Source: a virus
Virus record (IMG/VR): IMGVR_UViG_3300025122_005324
Coordinates: 1 to 20,388 of that record
Strand: one strand, 5' to 3'
Length of the DNA: 20,388 nt
In this document: positions 1 to 8,278 of the stretch, piece by piece
Numbering within the stretch: position 1 is the first letter of the stretch
Layout of the letters: the number at the start of each line of letters is the position of its first letter
Translations under genes and position numbers: made by a program
The notes under the pieces: model-generated
The model's database searches: none
Told to the model about the DNA's origin: nothing
The model's input: only the letters and a program-made list of their open reading frames with translations

Positions 1-2
1 CT

Positions 3-452
3 TCTATGCCTTATCCCATCTCGGACCTTCAGTGGGACCCTTATTACTATGTTAGCTCTGTTCCTGATCTTCAAAACTTTTCGGTGAGTTGGCGTCCCAA
101 TGTTAATCACGTTATAATTGTTTTTACGGATGAAGACGGCCAAAGTTATATGAATTCTCCCACAGTATCGCCAATTAATGGAAAGACTGCATACGGAAAT
201 GGCTACATTACTCAGCCCATATTGCTGGATTTAATTAAGCAAGATCCTAAATTATCAATCTACACATTTACACCACAATATTATAAAACATATAATTTTG
301 CTGGAAAGCCCGGCGGCTGGGAACCTCTTTCTTTAGCCAGCGCGCTCGGAAAGTGGTACGAATTAACGAATTCAGCAACTGAAATATATGCACATCTTTC
401 AGAAATCTTAAGTGAAACTGCTTGTGGCGAGGAGGCTACGCCGGCGCCATGA
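3..452 (+). CDS. C-terminal part of a von Willebrand factor A-like protein (5' truncated)
   Basis: The reading frame is open to the left edge, so the true start is probably outside the window; an ATG at 6 exists but has no visible ribosome binding site. The segment HVIIVFTDEDGQSY resembles a central strand of a vWA (Rossmann-like) fold with its acidic loop. It is followed by alternating strand/helix segments (ITQPILLDLIKQDPKLSIYTFTP). The end (residues about 115-140) looks like the last helix of such a domain. The N-terminal MIDAS motif DxSxS is not in view, so metal binding cannot be judged. Its stop overlaps the start of the next gene (ATGA), implying translational coupling to the lipoprotein. 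The fold assignment is a pattern match only; the role (adhesion or surface binding) is inference. Confidence 0.5.
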   Translation, partial: SMPYPISDLQWDPYYYVSSVPDLQNFSVSWRPNVNHVIIVFTDEDGQSYMNSPTVSPINGKTAYGNGYITQPILLDLIKQDPKLSIYTFTPQYYKTYNFAGKPGGWEPLSLASALGKWYELTNSATEIYAHLSEILSETACGEEATPAP

Positions 453-682
453 AATATCTTTATATTGTTATTGTAATTTTTTTCACCTTGTTAACAATCA
501 CTGGATGTAACATAGAGGGCAAAATTGATGATGCACGTACCGAATGTGAAGAAAAAATTTCAGAATTATTAGAAGGTGTAGAAGATATTTGCTTAACTAA
601 AGAAGATTTATTAGAGCTTATAGGCTATAGCAATTTTAACGAAGACGCTGACACGTGTAATGGGGAGGGCCCACAGGGTTGA
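449..682 (+). CDS. Small predicted lipoprotein (77 aa)
   Basis: I chose the ATG at 449 over an upstream in-frame TTG at 422. It starts right at a signal peptide: Met-Lys, a hydrophobic run (YLYIVIVIFFTLLTI), then a lipobox I-T-G-C at residues 17-20, giving a mature lipoprotein beginning at Cys20. An AGGAGG element lies about 13 nt upstream. The mature part is short and acidic with two further cysteines, and is likely helical (KIDDARTECEEKISELLEGV). It overlaps the preceding gene by 4 nt, and the next gene starts on its stop (TTGA). A small outer-membrane lipoprotein in a phage could be an o-spanin or a lysogenic or superinfection factor, but nothing here decides this. Lipoprotein call solid, role unknown. 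Confidence 0.7.
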   Translation: MKYLYIVIVIFFTLLTITGCNIEGKIDDARTECEEKISELLEGVEDICLTKEDLLELIGYSNFNEDADTCNGEGPQG

Positions 683-858
683 AATGGGTTTTAATATTAT
701 TACCAATTATATCCATTGCGCGTGGGCCACAATACGTACAAGACCCAAATGCAACAGTATTTGTCAGTTCGGAATATGATGACGGCTTTGGCAGTCTCGA
801 AATTAAATGGATATACCCATTTCAAGAGCTTCATCTTTATGAAAGTAAATTCAGATAA
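679..858 (+). CDS. Small exported or membrane-anchored protein, TTG start (59 aa)
   Basis: A TTG codon overlaps the stop of the lipoprotein gene in a TTGA arrangement, with a GGGAGG element about 10 nt upstream. The product begins with Met-Lys-Trp followed by a hydrophobic stretch (VLILLPIISIARG) that looks like a short signal peptide or membrane anchor. A 45-residue tail rich in Tyr, Phe and acidic residues follows. The same TTGA start/stop fusion is used at 16626 for a well recognised gene, which supports it as a real coupling signal in this genome. I recognise no family. Neighbouring a lipoprotein and a vWA-like protein, it probably acts in the envelope. A paired lysis function (spanin-like) is possible but unsupported. 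Confidence 0.5.
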   Translation: MKWVLILLPIISIARGPQYVQDPNATVFVSSEYDDGFGSLEIKWIYPFQELHLYESKFR

Positions 859-907
859 AAATATAATACAAATACAAAAACGTTTAACTAATTAATATGT
901 GGGAATA

Positions 908-994
908 GTGTTTTGTAAGCTTGGATATCTATGCGGATTAATTGCCGCGGGGAGTCTATGCTTGTTATACATTATATTATATAAAAAATTATGA
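908..994 (+). CDS. Possible 28-aa membrane peptide (GTG start)
   Basis: A GTG-initiated frame encodes a peptide with a cysteine-containing hydrophobic core (YLCGLIAAGSLCLLYIILY) and a basic end (KKL). Its stop TGA overlaps the ATG of the next gene (ATGA at 991-994), matching the coupling style of the region. Against it: no convincing ribosome binding site precedes the GTG, and such a short frame could occur by chance. The remainder of 859-990 is AT-rich with no recognisable promoter or hairpin. Confidence 0.3.
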   Translation: MFCKLGYLCGLIAAGSLCLLYIILYKKL

Positions 995-1494
995 AACTTT
1001 TATTTGAAAATTGGCGCAAGTACTTAAAAGAATCTGAGCGTCCGGGCCCGCGGCGCACAAAATCGCGATATGAAAAGTGCCCAGAAAATATTGCTTTTGA
1101 TGGGTTTGCGAAAGCAACATATGATGCTACTGGTGAGTCTGGTGGGTTTTTAGCGGAAGCCGAAGAAGACCCAATGGATTTGGGCTTTGATGTTGTGACA
1201 ATTGAAGATCTTACGAATCCATTTAAATATATTAATCGTCCTGATGAAAAAAAATATATTATTTTAGAATTGTTTAAAGCCTTTCGTAAGATGATTGATG
1301 CTATTGTTTCAAGAGACAAGAAAGGAATTCGATCTAGTTTGCAAACATTGGAAACTATGAGTGGCGGTGGCCTAATTTTTAAAGACGAAAAAGAAGCGTA
1401 TAGTTTTTATAATGAGAACGATTTAAACAAAGTCCATAAAAGATTCGAAAAAACTCTCAAAAGTTTAGCAAAACCAATCCATTTTTCAAAGTAA
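991..1494 (+). CDS. Protein with capsid-targeting-like N-terminus (167 aa, function unknown)
   Basis: The protein opens with a short amphipathic aromatic/basic helix, MKLLFENWRKYLKE, ending at E14 before Ser15. This resembles the N-terminal targeting peptides of T4 internal capsid proteins, which the prohead protease removes after a phi-x-E motif. A second such site (LAE then Ala) lies at residues 54-57, with an Arg/Pro-rich stretch between. Residues 60-167 look like a compact mainly helical domain (EDLTNPFKYI, YIILELFKAFRKMIDAIVSRDKKG) ending in a basic tail. I do not recognise the domain. It heads a run of similarly tagged genes and is probably a packaged or core protein; this is inference from the tag. 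It could instead be an uncharacterised marine-phage protein with no virion role. Confidence 0.65.
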   Translation: MKLLFENWRKYLKESERPGPRRTKSRYEKCPENIAFDGFAKATYDATGESGGFLAEAEEDPMDLGFDVVTIEDLTNPFKYINRPDEKKYIILELFKAFRKMIDAIVSRDKKGIRSSLQTLETMSGGGLIFKDEKEAYSFYNENDLNKVHKRFEKTLKSLAKPIHFSK

Positions 1495-1535
1495 TAAAGA
1501 AAAACTATAAACTATTTATTACAGGAGTGTATCAC

Positions 1536-3089
1536 ATGTGGAATGAAGAATCCTCTTTAGCTGTAAATCATTGGCGAGATTTCTTAAATGAAGAAAAACC
1601 GCCAGAGTTAGAAACGGCAGTAGACATTGAAGAGCCCATTGAGCCCATGGAGCCTATTGAGCCTATTGAGCCCGGCGCACCTCCGGCAACTCCACCACCG
1701 CAAACGCTAACGCCGGATGAATTACATGCGGATCTAGAATTGGCAAAACAACATTATCCAATTTGTAGAACAAAGCCTGAACTTTGCGCAACTAAGCGCC
1801 CAATCGAACTTAGTGAATTGCCAATTCCAATTTATGATAGCTCAATTTCTATAGGTCCGGACGATCTACCACGTGAATTAAATATATCAAATATGAGTTT
1901 AGCCGATACATTGAAGACACAGAATCTCTATGACCTCTTGAATCAGAAAAATGGTTGGGTGAGAATGGAGAATTCTCCTGGTGTGAAATATGTTGTTCCT
2001 AGAAATTCATGGGGAACCGTACAAACAAAAATACTTTTAACATCGTTAGGAAAATTACCTGGTGCGATTGAAAAGCCATTTGTTATAAGAGACGTTACTC
2101 AATTTGTTGATACTGGGGACTATGTTAGCGTTGGCCACCCATTTGGACATCTCTCGCATTTAGACGGTAGAGATGTTGATTTTAGCATTCCAAATAAAAC
2201 GACTGCCAGTGGACAATCGGTTGGAGAGAACGGAAAACGCTTTTTACCTCATGGGCATGAACTTTTAGGGCGACAACATTTCGATGTAGATCGAACTTTG
2301 ACAGTTTTAAGACACTATATGCCACATTCAGAAAAGGTTTTTTTGTGGACTGGATATCACCCTCAGTTAGAGAATCGCGCCAAAGAATTAATTAGAAATA
2401 ACAAAATGACCCAAGAAGAATACAATCTTATTTTCACAAGTGGAAATCTTCAAGCTGGGTGTAAGAGCGGTGTGCGCCACTGCCGAGACCATGATAATCA
2501 TTTTCATATTAGATTTAAAGGGACTCCACTACCTAAATATTCTGCAAATTATGCACCCTGGTATCATAATGTTGCAAGCTCGCCCTTATCGCGCATTTTG
2601 AGAAAACAAAGACATGAACAATTACCGGGAGGAAAGAGATCCAATATTATGGATAAAATACGCCACCTGAAAAAAGCTAGCGGAAAGGCATTCACCCGAA
2701 AACAACTTAAGGCATTAGAAAGAGGGCTTAAAGAATATAAATTTAAAGAATTAATTAATTTATTAAGAGAGTGGAAAAATAAAGAATATCTTATTGAGCA
2801 GCCAATGGACCCTGCAATGATGGATCCTGCTGCACAAAGAATGCAAATGGCAAAACAAGCTATACAAATGCAATATGCTCCACTATTTGCGCAAGCAGCA
2901 GATATTATGTATACACTAAACTCTTTAGAAGACCCGGCGGCAAAACAACAAGCTAGAATATATGCAGACAGAATCCAAAGCGAGTTTCGTGACTTTTTTT
3001 CCGGAAAAGAAGATCCAATGGAATCAATGATGGATTTGGGCCCGATTGTAGATGAAATGGGAAGAAAACTACAAAAATTCATGTCCTAG
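1536..3089 (+). CDS. Tagged M74 (MepA-like) peptidoglycan endopeptidase, 517 aa
   Basis: I chose ATG 1536 because AGGAG lies 8 nt upstream; the in-frame GTG at 1527 sits within that ribosome binding site. Order: an N-terminal helix with NHWRDFLNE (phi-x-E end at residue 19); a Pro/Glu linker with repeated EPI units (about 32-57); and a peptidase domain at about 180-340. The peptidase contains GHLSHLDGRDVDF (residues 204-216) and DNHFHIRF (320-327). In E. coli MepA the zinc ligands are the His of LSH, the second Asp of DVD and the last His of HFH, matching H208, D215 and H324 here. MepA cleaves D-Ala-mDAP cross-links in peptidoglycan. The C-terminus (about 370-517) is helical, Met/Gln-rich and unknown. 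The tag suggests a virion-carried hydrolase that acts at genome entry rather than a free endolysin; that part is inference. Confidence 0.8.
   Translation: MWNEESSLAVNHWRDFLNEEKPPELETAVDIEEPIEPMEPIEPIEPGAPPATPPPQTLTPDELHADLELAKQHYPICRTKPELCATKRPIELSELPIPIYDSSISIGPDDLPRELNISNMSLADTLKTQNLYDLLNQKNGWVRMENSPGVKYVVPRNSWGTVQTKILLTSLGKLPGAIEKPFVIRDVTQFVDTGDYVSVGHPFGHLSHLDGRDVDFSIPNKTTASGQSVGENGKRFLPHGHELLGRQHFDVDRTLTVLRHYMPHSEKVFLWTGYHPQLENRAKELIRNNKMTQEEYNLIFTSGNLQAGCKSGVRHCRDHDNHFHIRFKGTPLPKYSANYAPWYHNVASSPLSRILRKQRHEQLPGGKRSNIMDKIRHLKKASGKAFTRKQLKALERGLKEYKFKELINLLREWKNKEYLIEQPMDPAMMDPAAQRMQMAKQAIQMQYAPLFAQAADIMYTLNSLEDPAAKQQARIYADRIQSEFRDFFSGKEDPMESMMDLGPIVDEMGRKLQKFMS
1632..1673 (+). repeat. Short tandem repeat encoding an (EPI/EPM) linker
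   Basis: About five near-identical 9-nt units of the form GAGCC(C/T)ATT encode Glu-Pro-Ile or Glu-Pro-Met. They form an extended acidic proline linker between the N-terminal tag and the rest of the endopeptidase. Copy number could vary by slippage. Confidence 0.8.
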
Positions 3090-3098
3090 GAGAAAAGA

Positions 3099-3878
3099 AT
3101 GTTAACTTCTGATGAAAAACTTAAGAAAATGATAATAGAAGAAGCAGTAAATATTCTAAAAGAGGCCGAAAAACCAGGCTGGCTGCAACACCGTTTAAAC
3201 GCCCTTAGAGCGCGCGATTGGCGCCGGGCAGGTGCAGGTAGCATGAGAGACGCTCAACGCGGCAGAGAGGGCTATGAGACGGCTCCTGGGGGGTCTTTAT
3301 CTGGCTATAATCCTAGGGCTGGCTTTGGTGGCGCCATGGCAGATGTTTTTAGCCCAAGAATGCGCGCTGCGCCACCAGAAGAAGTTATGCCGGAAGAAGG
3401 AGAAGTCGCACCAGAAGGAGAAGTTACACCAGAAGAAGGCGGCTCAAAAGAAATATGGTATACTCGCGAAGGAGATATAGAAAGCCTTGCTCCGGAGGAC
3501 CCAACAGCAGAAAGGCCACCGCCTTTGCCAATTGAAGCTTTAGCACAAAGAAAAGATATTATTGTATTGCCAAAATCTACTATGAAATTAAAGGAAATAT
3601 TAAAAGATTTAATTAATAATGCAATACACTATGCTGACTCTCAAGATCCTGAAATTAAAGATGCTTTAGACTGGGCACAGGGACAAGATGACTTGCGCAA
3701 GCGCCCGGGAGTGAACGCCCTGTGGCGATTTAAAGAATCAATTATCATGAGCGTACTAAGAGATTTAAGAAATTTGAATGTGGGACAATCTTTAAAAGAG
3801 AATATTAATGATTTTGTCTATATAAAAGAATCAAGGCTTAAACAAATGTTATATGATATACTAAAAGAGGAATTGTAA
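3099..3878 (+). CDS. Linker-rich protein with N-terminal phi-x-E tag (259 aa, unknown)
   Basis: The ATG follows TAGGAG by 7-8 nt, overlapping the end of the previous gene's stop region. The first 22 residues form a helix ending ILKE before Ala23, another putative prohead-protease site. Residues about 27-75 are Arg/Gly-rich with higher-GC codons than the flanks. Residues about 90-115 are Pro/Glu repeats (PEEGEVAPEGEV and variants). Residues 150-259 are a charged helical domain ending in the helix LKQMLYDILKEEL. No catalytic motif is visible and I recognise no family. The stop overlaps the next start (TAATG). The tag, disordered linkers and helical ends suit a scaffold, core or packaged structural protein, but that is a context guess. 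Confidence 0.6.
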   Translation: MLTSDEKLKKMIIEEAVNILKEAEKPGWLQHRLNALRARDWRRAGAGSMRDAQRGREGYETAPGGSLSGYNPRAGFGGAMADVFSPRMRAAPPEEVMPEEGEVAPEGEVTPEEGGSKEIWYTREGDIESLAPEDPTAERPPPLPIEALAQRKDIIVLPKSTMKLKEILKDLINNAIHYADSQDPEIKDALDWAQGQDDLRKRPGVNALWRFKESIIMSVLRDLRNLNVGQSLKENINDFVYIKESRLKQMLYDILKEEL

Positions 3879-6800
3879 TGGACTTTAATATTGTTAACAA
3901 TGCCGGCATTGATTTAACACAGTTAATTGAACTCGCACAAGAATTACTTTCATTCTCGCAAGAAAAAGTTGGTTGGAAACGTCCACCAACGCTCATGCTT
4001 AATTCAGACCCCGAAAATGCAGAAAATCCATTAGGAAAAACTGCACATTACAATCCAGAAACATTTGAAATTGCTATTCTTGTTGACAAAAGACATCCGA
4101 AAGATATTTTAAGATCTTTATCGCATGAATTGGTGCACCACTTTCAAAACGAGAGAGGAGATTTTGATAGAGATTTTGATACTAGTTTAGGATATGCTCA
4201 AAGAGATCCACATCTAAGAAACATGGAAGCAGAAGCATATGAAACTGGAAATTTATGTTTTAGAGATTTTGAAGATGAAAGAAAACAATTAAGCGAATCT
4301 ATTTATTACACAAAACCTATTTTAGGAGGAGAAGAAGATATGTCTAATGACACTAAAAAGCCATTGAAAGAATGGAAAGATGCAGAAATTAATTTCAGAC
4401 TGATGAAAAAGTTTGGTCTAGTTAAAGAAGATGTAGATGGTGGAGCAGAACAATTGTTCCACGATGAAACAACCGATGAAAAAACAAATTTAGACGAAGA
4501 CGAAGATGGTGGTGATGACGAAGATCCCGAGAGTATTAAGGATGCTCAGGAAGAGCATCCCTTTGGATATGATATCCGCAAAAAACACAAACCATCATTA
4601 AATGAAAACGTGATAGAAGAACAAATGACCGGGAAGGAAGGGCAGACAATCGAATTGCCCAAGAAGCGGAGCGATTATGAAAAACATATGGCACAACAAC
4701 AAGCTCAATTACGTCAAGCTCTTGAGACCCAATTGAAACGAGATATAAAGCATAAAAAAACTCACGAAACTATTCACAAAAGAAATACAACAGGAAAGCG
4801 AATTCCTCATCCGAATCGCATGCGAGACGAAGACTGGAGTGTGCGGCCGGGAGAACTTTATTCATATGAAATTCCAATTGATCCTACTGGGGCGCCCTCT
4901 ACCGGCGAGTGGGGAAAAGGAATGACGCCCGGGCAGTTAGCTAGCAAGGAATTCAAGGATTGGGAAAGCGATACGAGCGGTCTCGAAAGCGCTGGAAGAG
5001 GCTTTGCGCAAATGGATTGGCCAATTACTAGTGACGATCCGGTTCGTATGCCTCATTATTACGATAAGGAACAGGATGCGTGGTATCCATTGGGGCACGG
5101 ATGGATCAAAAAAGGTCCATGGGCTGGGAAACAATATCATCCACAACCCGAGGCTTTTGTTCGTGCCCCGAGTGGATTCGAGGTGGGCTACCCCGGGCAA
5201 ACTTTTTATGGCCCAAAGTCGCCTGCAAAACCACAAGAGTCAGCAGGAGAGGAATTGGCCTGGGCCGGCGCCGAAACTGCAGCATTTCTAGCCCCAATTC
5301 CAGTTCCTAAAGGGGTTTTCCGCCTATTTCCCAGATTCAAGCCTTTGCCTAAAGGACTTACGCCGCGGGGACAATTGCCCCCAGGCGCGCCACGCCCGTA
5401 CAGATTTACACATGCCGTACCAGAAAAAGGCGCTCCTGTGGCCCCAGAAACTCTTCGCATTCCTCTGACACATTCGGCGCCGGGGATGAGCCCCGAATTT
5501 GCGGCACAACCACAAGGAGCTTTTTCTTGGAAAAGAAAATATGAGCCCTTGCCAGAAGGTGTCCCGCCAGAAATGAAAGCTGCAGACGATGCATTGCAAG
5601 CAAGAAATATACCTAGGCCATCTGAAGACCAGATCTGGGAAAGAGCGCGCGCGGTGGCTGGCCGCAAGGTGCACCGGGCTGAACAAGTGGTCATTGCCGC
5701 AGAAGAAAAAAGACTTGGCCGGCCGGTGAATCAGTGGACGGAACAAGAGTTTCTAGATGTAAATTGGCCTGATCGTCACGCCATCGGGGACTGGACGTCG
5801 AAGGAGATGTATGCAGCGGCATATGTAGATCTAGTAGATGGCCACTTTGCACACCTTGCAGCCCTAGAGCGCGGCAAGGGCTTTAAACCTTCGTCTCGTT
5901 TAAATCTTTTGGACGTTGCAGTTGCCGAGAGAGCTGCCGCGGCAGTAAAAGCAAAAAAACCATCTCTATTTAAAAGAATATTCAAGAGAAAAGAGTTGCA
6001 AAATAAACAAGTCGACGATCTTACAGACGAACTCGCCGCAGAAATGAAACGCGATTCGCCACTTGATGCTCCTATTGAACACTTTAAACCAGCAGCAAGG
6101 GAACAAGCTTTAAAAAGTTTGGATATTAAAAAGGGCCCCACCGAAGTTGGCGGAGGCACTTACGCACCAGACGTCGTTCCAGAAGCTCCGGTTGGCAGAT
6201 TACCTCATGATCTTCGTGTACACGTAGAGGCACAAATGGAGCTTGTAAATCCAATAGATCCAGTTACACAATGGATAGCTGAAAAAACGATTGGCGATAC
6301 AGGAAAATTTATTGCCGGCAGAGGAAGGGCCGGCTTTCTTTATACGAAAGAATTTGGCCCGGGTCGCCAACGTTGGGGCTGGGCACAAAACACTCGAAGG
6401 CGGTTTTCTGAGTTCGCCGGCGGCCGTAAATTTGGTCCAGAGGGCGAAGTTATCAAGGGCAGCAAGAAAGGGAAATGGGCGAAATGGATCACTATTGGAG
6501 CCGGCATTATGTCCACAATTGAAATGGAAAGTTATTTGTCCGAGTTTATTGGGGATCCCACTGATAGGGAAAAGCTTGAAAATCGCCTAGCTTGGATATG
6601 GGATCCAGTAAAAGAACAGTGGTACGACCCGCACAGACCATTTGTTGAAGATAACAATGGAAAAATCGTAGCATATTATCTAGGAAGAAAAACAGTTCGT
6701 GGCGACCCCGAAAATATTTCAAATCCATTATTATCGGGCTATGACGGAAGGGCGTATGTATTTTCATCGCTGACGCCGCCTGCGCCGCCGCCTGAAGACT

Positions 6801-8257
6801 GTGATCCTAAAAAATGTTGGAAAGTTTTTGGCCCCCAGAATTCTAGAAGAATCGCAATGCCAAAATCGATGATGGATGACTTATTATATGGATATTTACA
6901 TGATTGGAATGCGCCGCCGGCTGATTATCCAGTTGGAGAAATTCAAAAAGAACGATATGATTTAATAAGAGCAAATAAAGATCTAAGAGGGCATTATGTT
7001 TTAACTCCATGGGCAAAAGGCGAGCGAGATATTAAAGTGCCGGGAGTAAAAGGTACGGAAGAAGCGGAACTAGAAATGGAATCATATGGTGGCCCATCAT
7101 CCAAACTTCCGATGATGTACGATAAAGAAGGAAATGAAATTATTGTAGCCGGAAGCGATTGTGTTGGCCCAGAAGATCCAGAAGCAGAAGGTCATGATAA
7201 AGAATGTTGGGCTAAAGTTCCATTATATAAGGGCTCGGGCCGATGGGATGTGCTATACAATGTTCCCGGGATTGGAAAAAGATCACTAGGAAGTGAGATA
7301 CAGTGGAAATGGCATCCATATTTTATAAGCAAATCAGTAATAAACGATGATTTTGGTGGCTGGAACTTGGATCCAGTTTTTACAAGCAAGGTTATGCAAG
7401 ATTTCGTTGGCGGGAAAAAAATACCATATTTTGATAAACCATTAGCATATACAGTTACGTCATTTGATGAAAATGGTAATTGGATATTCCATAAGCCATC
7501 TGACACTTTAAAAATTGAGACTCCCGAAGATTACACTAAAGCTCTCGGTAATGAAATATTATGGATGACTGGACAATATGATGACAAAAAATCAGCCGCG
7601 GAAAATGCAAATTCCGAAAACCATAAAAAAACCATGCAAAATACTCGGGAAGATTATGAAGCTTATCTAATAGAAGAAAGAAAAGAGTGGCTAAAAAGAG
7701 ATCCCGGATTGGCCAACGATCAGGAAGCATTAAATGAATTGCTCCCAACTTACGACGAATATCTTGGCCTGGTCATAAAAAATACAGTATCAGTAATCGT
7801 GACGCTTCCGGACGGCGACAAAGTATTGCGTCTCGATCCTAGAACTGGCTATCCAATAGATCCAGAAATGCAGGAAATTGATGTCACAAGGCCGGCCGGC
7901 GAAATGACGCGTCAAAAAACAGTAAGACCAATTCCTATGAGAACGATTGTGTATACACATAAAGACTCTGAAGTATTGATTCAAAAAAGAGTTCCCCAAT
8001 ACCGAGTGCAAGGGTACGGAGAAGATGATAGCAAAGCATGTTATAAAAAACATTCGGATCCAGGACTGCAGGCTAAAGGATATTATGAATTAACCGATGT
8101 TGAATGCTTGCATTCAAATGAATACATAATAGGAAGTCCTAGGTCTCGGGCCCCGGGGCAGGCAAGAACTCCCAGGAATTTAAAACCAGTGCCAAGTCCA
8201 AAAGAATTAAGAAAGCCTGCGCCAAAAAGAGATGATGTACCATATAGTTGGGAATAA
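3878..8257 (+). CDS. Giant protein with N-terminal HExxH metallopeptidase domain (1459 aa)
   Basis: Residues 1-135 form a small zinc-metallopeptidase-like domain. HELVHH (83-88) supplies two His ligands and the catalytic Glu; E117 or E119 in NMEAEAYE is a candidate third ligand. LSE before Ser at 138-141 could be a processing site. At codon 155 a strong internal ribosome binding site precedes a Met that begins a segment like a fresh protein N-terminus (PLKEWKD, then FGLVKE). After an acidic stretch (about 195-215), residues 290-740 are Pro/Gly/Ala-rich and encoded by distinctly higher-GC DNA. The rest is Trp/Tyr-rich with two C-x(n)-C-W motifs at 975-981 and 1095-1111. I recognise nothing beyond the peptidase. 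The gene starts on the previous stop (TAATG). Likely a virion polyprotein; the substrate is unknown. Confidence 0.65.
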   Translation: MDFNIVNNAGIDLTQLIELAQELLSFSQEKVGWKRPPTLMLNSDPENAENPLGKTAHYNPETFEIAILVDKRHPKDILRSLSHELVHHFQNERGDFDRDFDTSLGYAQRDPHLRNMEAEAYETGNLCFRDFEDERKQLSESIYYTKPILGGEEDMSNDTKKPLKEWKDAEINFRLMKKFGLVKEDVDGGAEQLFHDETTDEKTNLDEDEDGGDDEDPESIKDAQEEHPFGYDIRKKHKPSLNENVIEEQMTGKEGQTIELPKKRSDYEKHMAQQQAQLRQALETQLKRDIKHKKTHETIHKRNTTGKRIPHPNRMRDEDWSVRPGELYSYEIPIDPTGAPSTGEWGKGMTPGQLASKEFKDWESDTSGLESAGRGFAQMDWPITSDDPVRMPHYYDKEQDAWYPLGHGWIKKGPWAGKQYHPQPEAFVRAPSGFEVGYPGQTFYGPKSPAKPQESAGEELAWAGAETAAFLAPIPVPKGVFRLFPRFKPLPKGLTPRGQLPPGAPRPYRFTHAVPEKGAPVAPETLRIPLTHSAPGMSPEFAAQPQGAFSWKRKYEPLPEGVPPEMKAADDALQARNIPRPSEDQIWERARAVAGRKVHRAEQVVIAAEEKRLGRPVNQWTEQEFLDVNWPDRHAIGDWTSKEMYAAAYVDLVDGHFAHLAALERGKGFKPSSRLNLLDVAVAERAAAAVKAKKPSLFKRIFKRKELQNKQVDDLTDELAAEMKRDSPLDAPIEHFKPAAREQALKSLDIKKGPTEVGGGTYAPDVVPEAPVGRLPHDLRVHVEAQMELVNPIDPVTQWIAEKTIGDTGKFIAGRGRAGFLYTKEFGPGRQRWGWAQNTRRRFSEFAGGRKFGPEGEVIKGSKKGKWAKWITIGAGIMSTIEMESYLSEFIGDPTDREKLENRLAWIWDPVKEQWYDPHRPFVEDNNGKIVAYYLGRKTVRGDPENISNPLLSGYDGRAYVFSSLTPPAPPPEDCDPKKCWKVFGPQNSRRIAMPKSMMDDLLYGYLHDWNAPPADYPVGEIQKERYDLIRANKDLRGHYVLTPWAKGERDIKVPGVKGTEEAELEMESYGGPSSKLPMMYDKEGNEIIVAGSDCVGPEDPEAEGHDKECWAKVPLYKGSGRWDVLYNVPGIGKRSLGSEIQWKWHPYFISKSVINDDFGGWNLDPVFTSKVMQDFVGGKKIPYFDKPLAYTVTSFDENGNWIFHKPSDTLKIETPEDYTKALGNEILWMTGQYDDKKSAAENANSENHKKTMQNTREDYEAYLIEERKEWLKRDPGLANDQEALNELLPTYDEYLGLVIKNTVSVIVTLPDGDKVLRLDPRTGYPIDPEMQEIDVTRPAGEMTRQKTVRPIPMRTIVYTHKDSEVLIQKRVPQYRVQGYGEDDSKACYKKHSDPGLQAKGYYELTDVECLHSNEYIIGSPRSRAPGQARTPRNLKPVPSPKELRKPAPKRDDVPYSWE
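4324..4342 (+). promoter_or_regulatory. Strong internal ribosome binding site and in-frame ATG
   Basis: AGGAGGA at 4324-4330 lies 9 nt before an in-frame ATG at 4340, codon 155 of the 1459-residue gene. It sits exactly after the metallopeptidase domain. Translation from here would give a separate 1305-residue product starting MSNDTKKPLKEWKD. The domain boundary and spacing make it look like a former or still active second start. Confidence 0.55.
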
Positions 8258-8278
8258 CAAATAGGAAATAAAAATATA

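Noticed and set aside
449-858. Spanin pair assignment for the lipoprotein and the small exported protein.
   Set aside because: Only the small size and export signals fit; no i-spanin-type coiled coil with a membrane anchor or nearby lysis genes could be shown.
2564-3082. 172-residue minus-strand open frame.
   Set aside because: It mirrors the helical C-terminus of the endopeptidase gene, is Ser/Ile/Cys-rich as expected of a shadow frame, and has no start signal.
3274-3480. Alternative-frame frame with a hydrophobic N-terminus and Lys-rich tail inside the 259-aa gene, resembling a small membrane protein.
   Set aside because: A purine stretch precedes its ATG, but it lies wholly inside a well supported gene and its composition follows from the Gly/Pro/Glu codons of the main frame.
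5206-5746. Long overlapping minus-strand open frames.
   Set aside because: They lie opposite the GC-rich part of the giant gene, where stop codons are rare on both strands; no ribosome binding site or recognisable protein.
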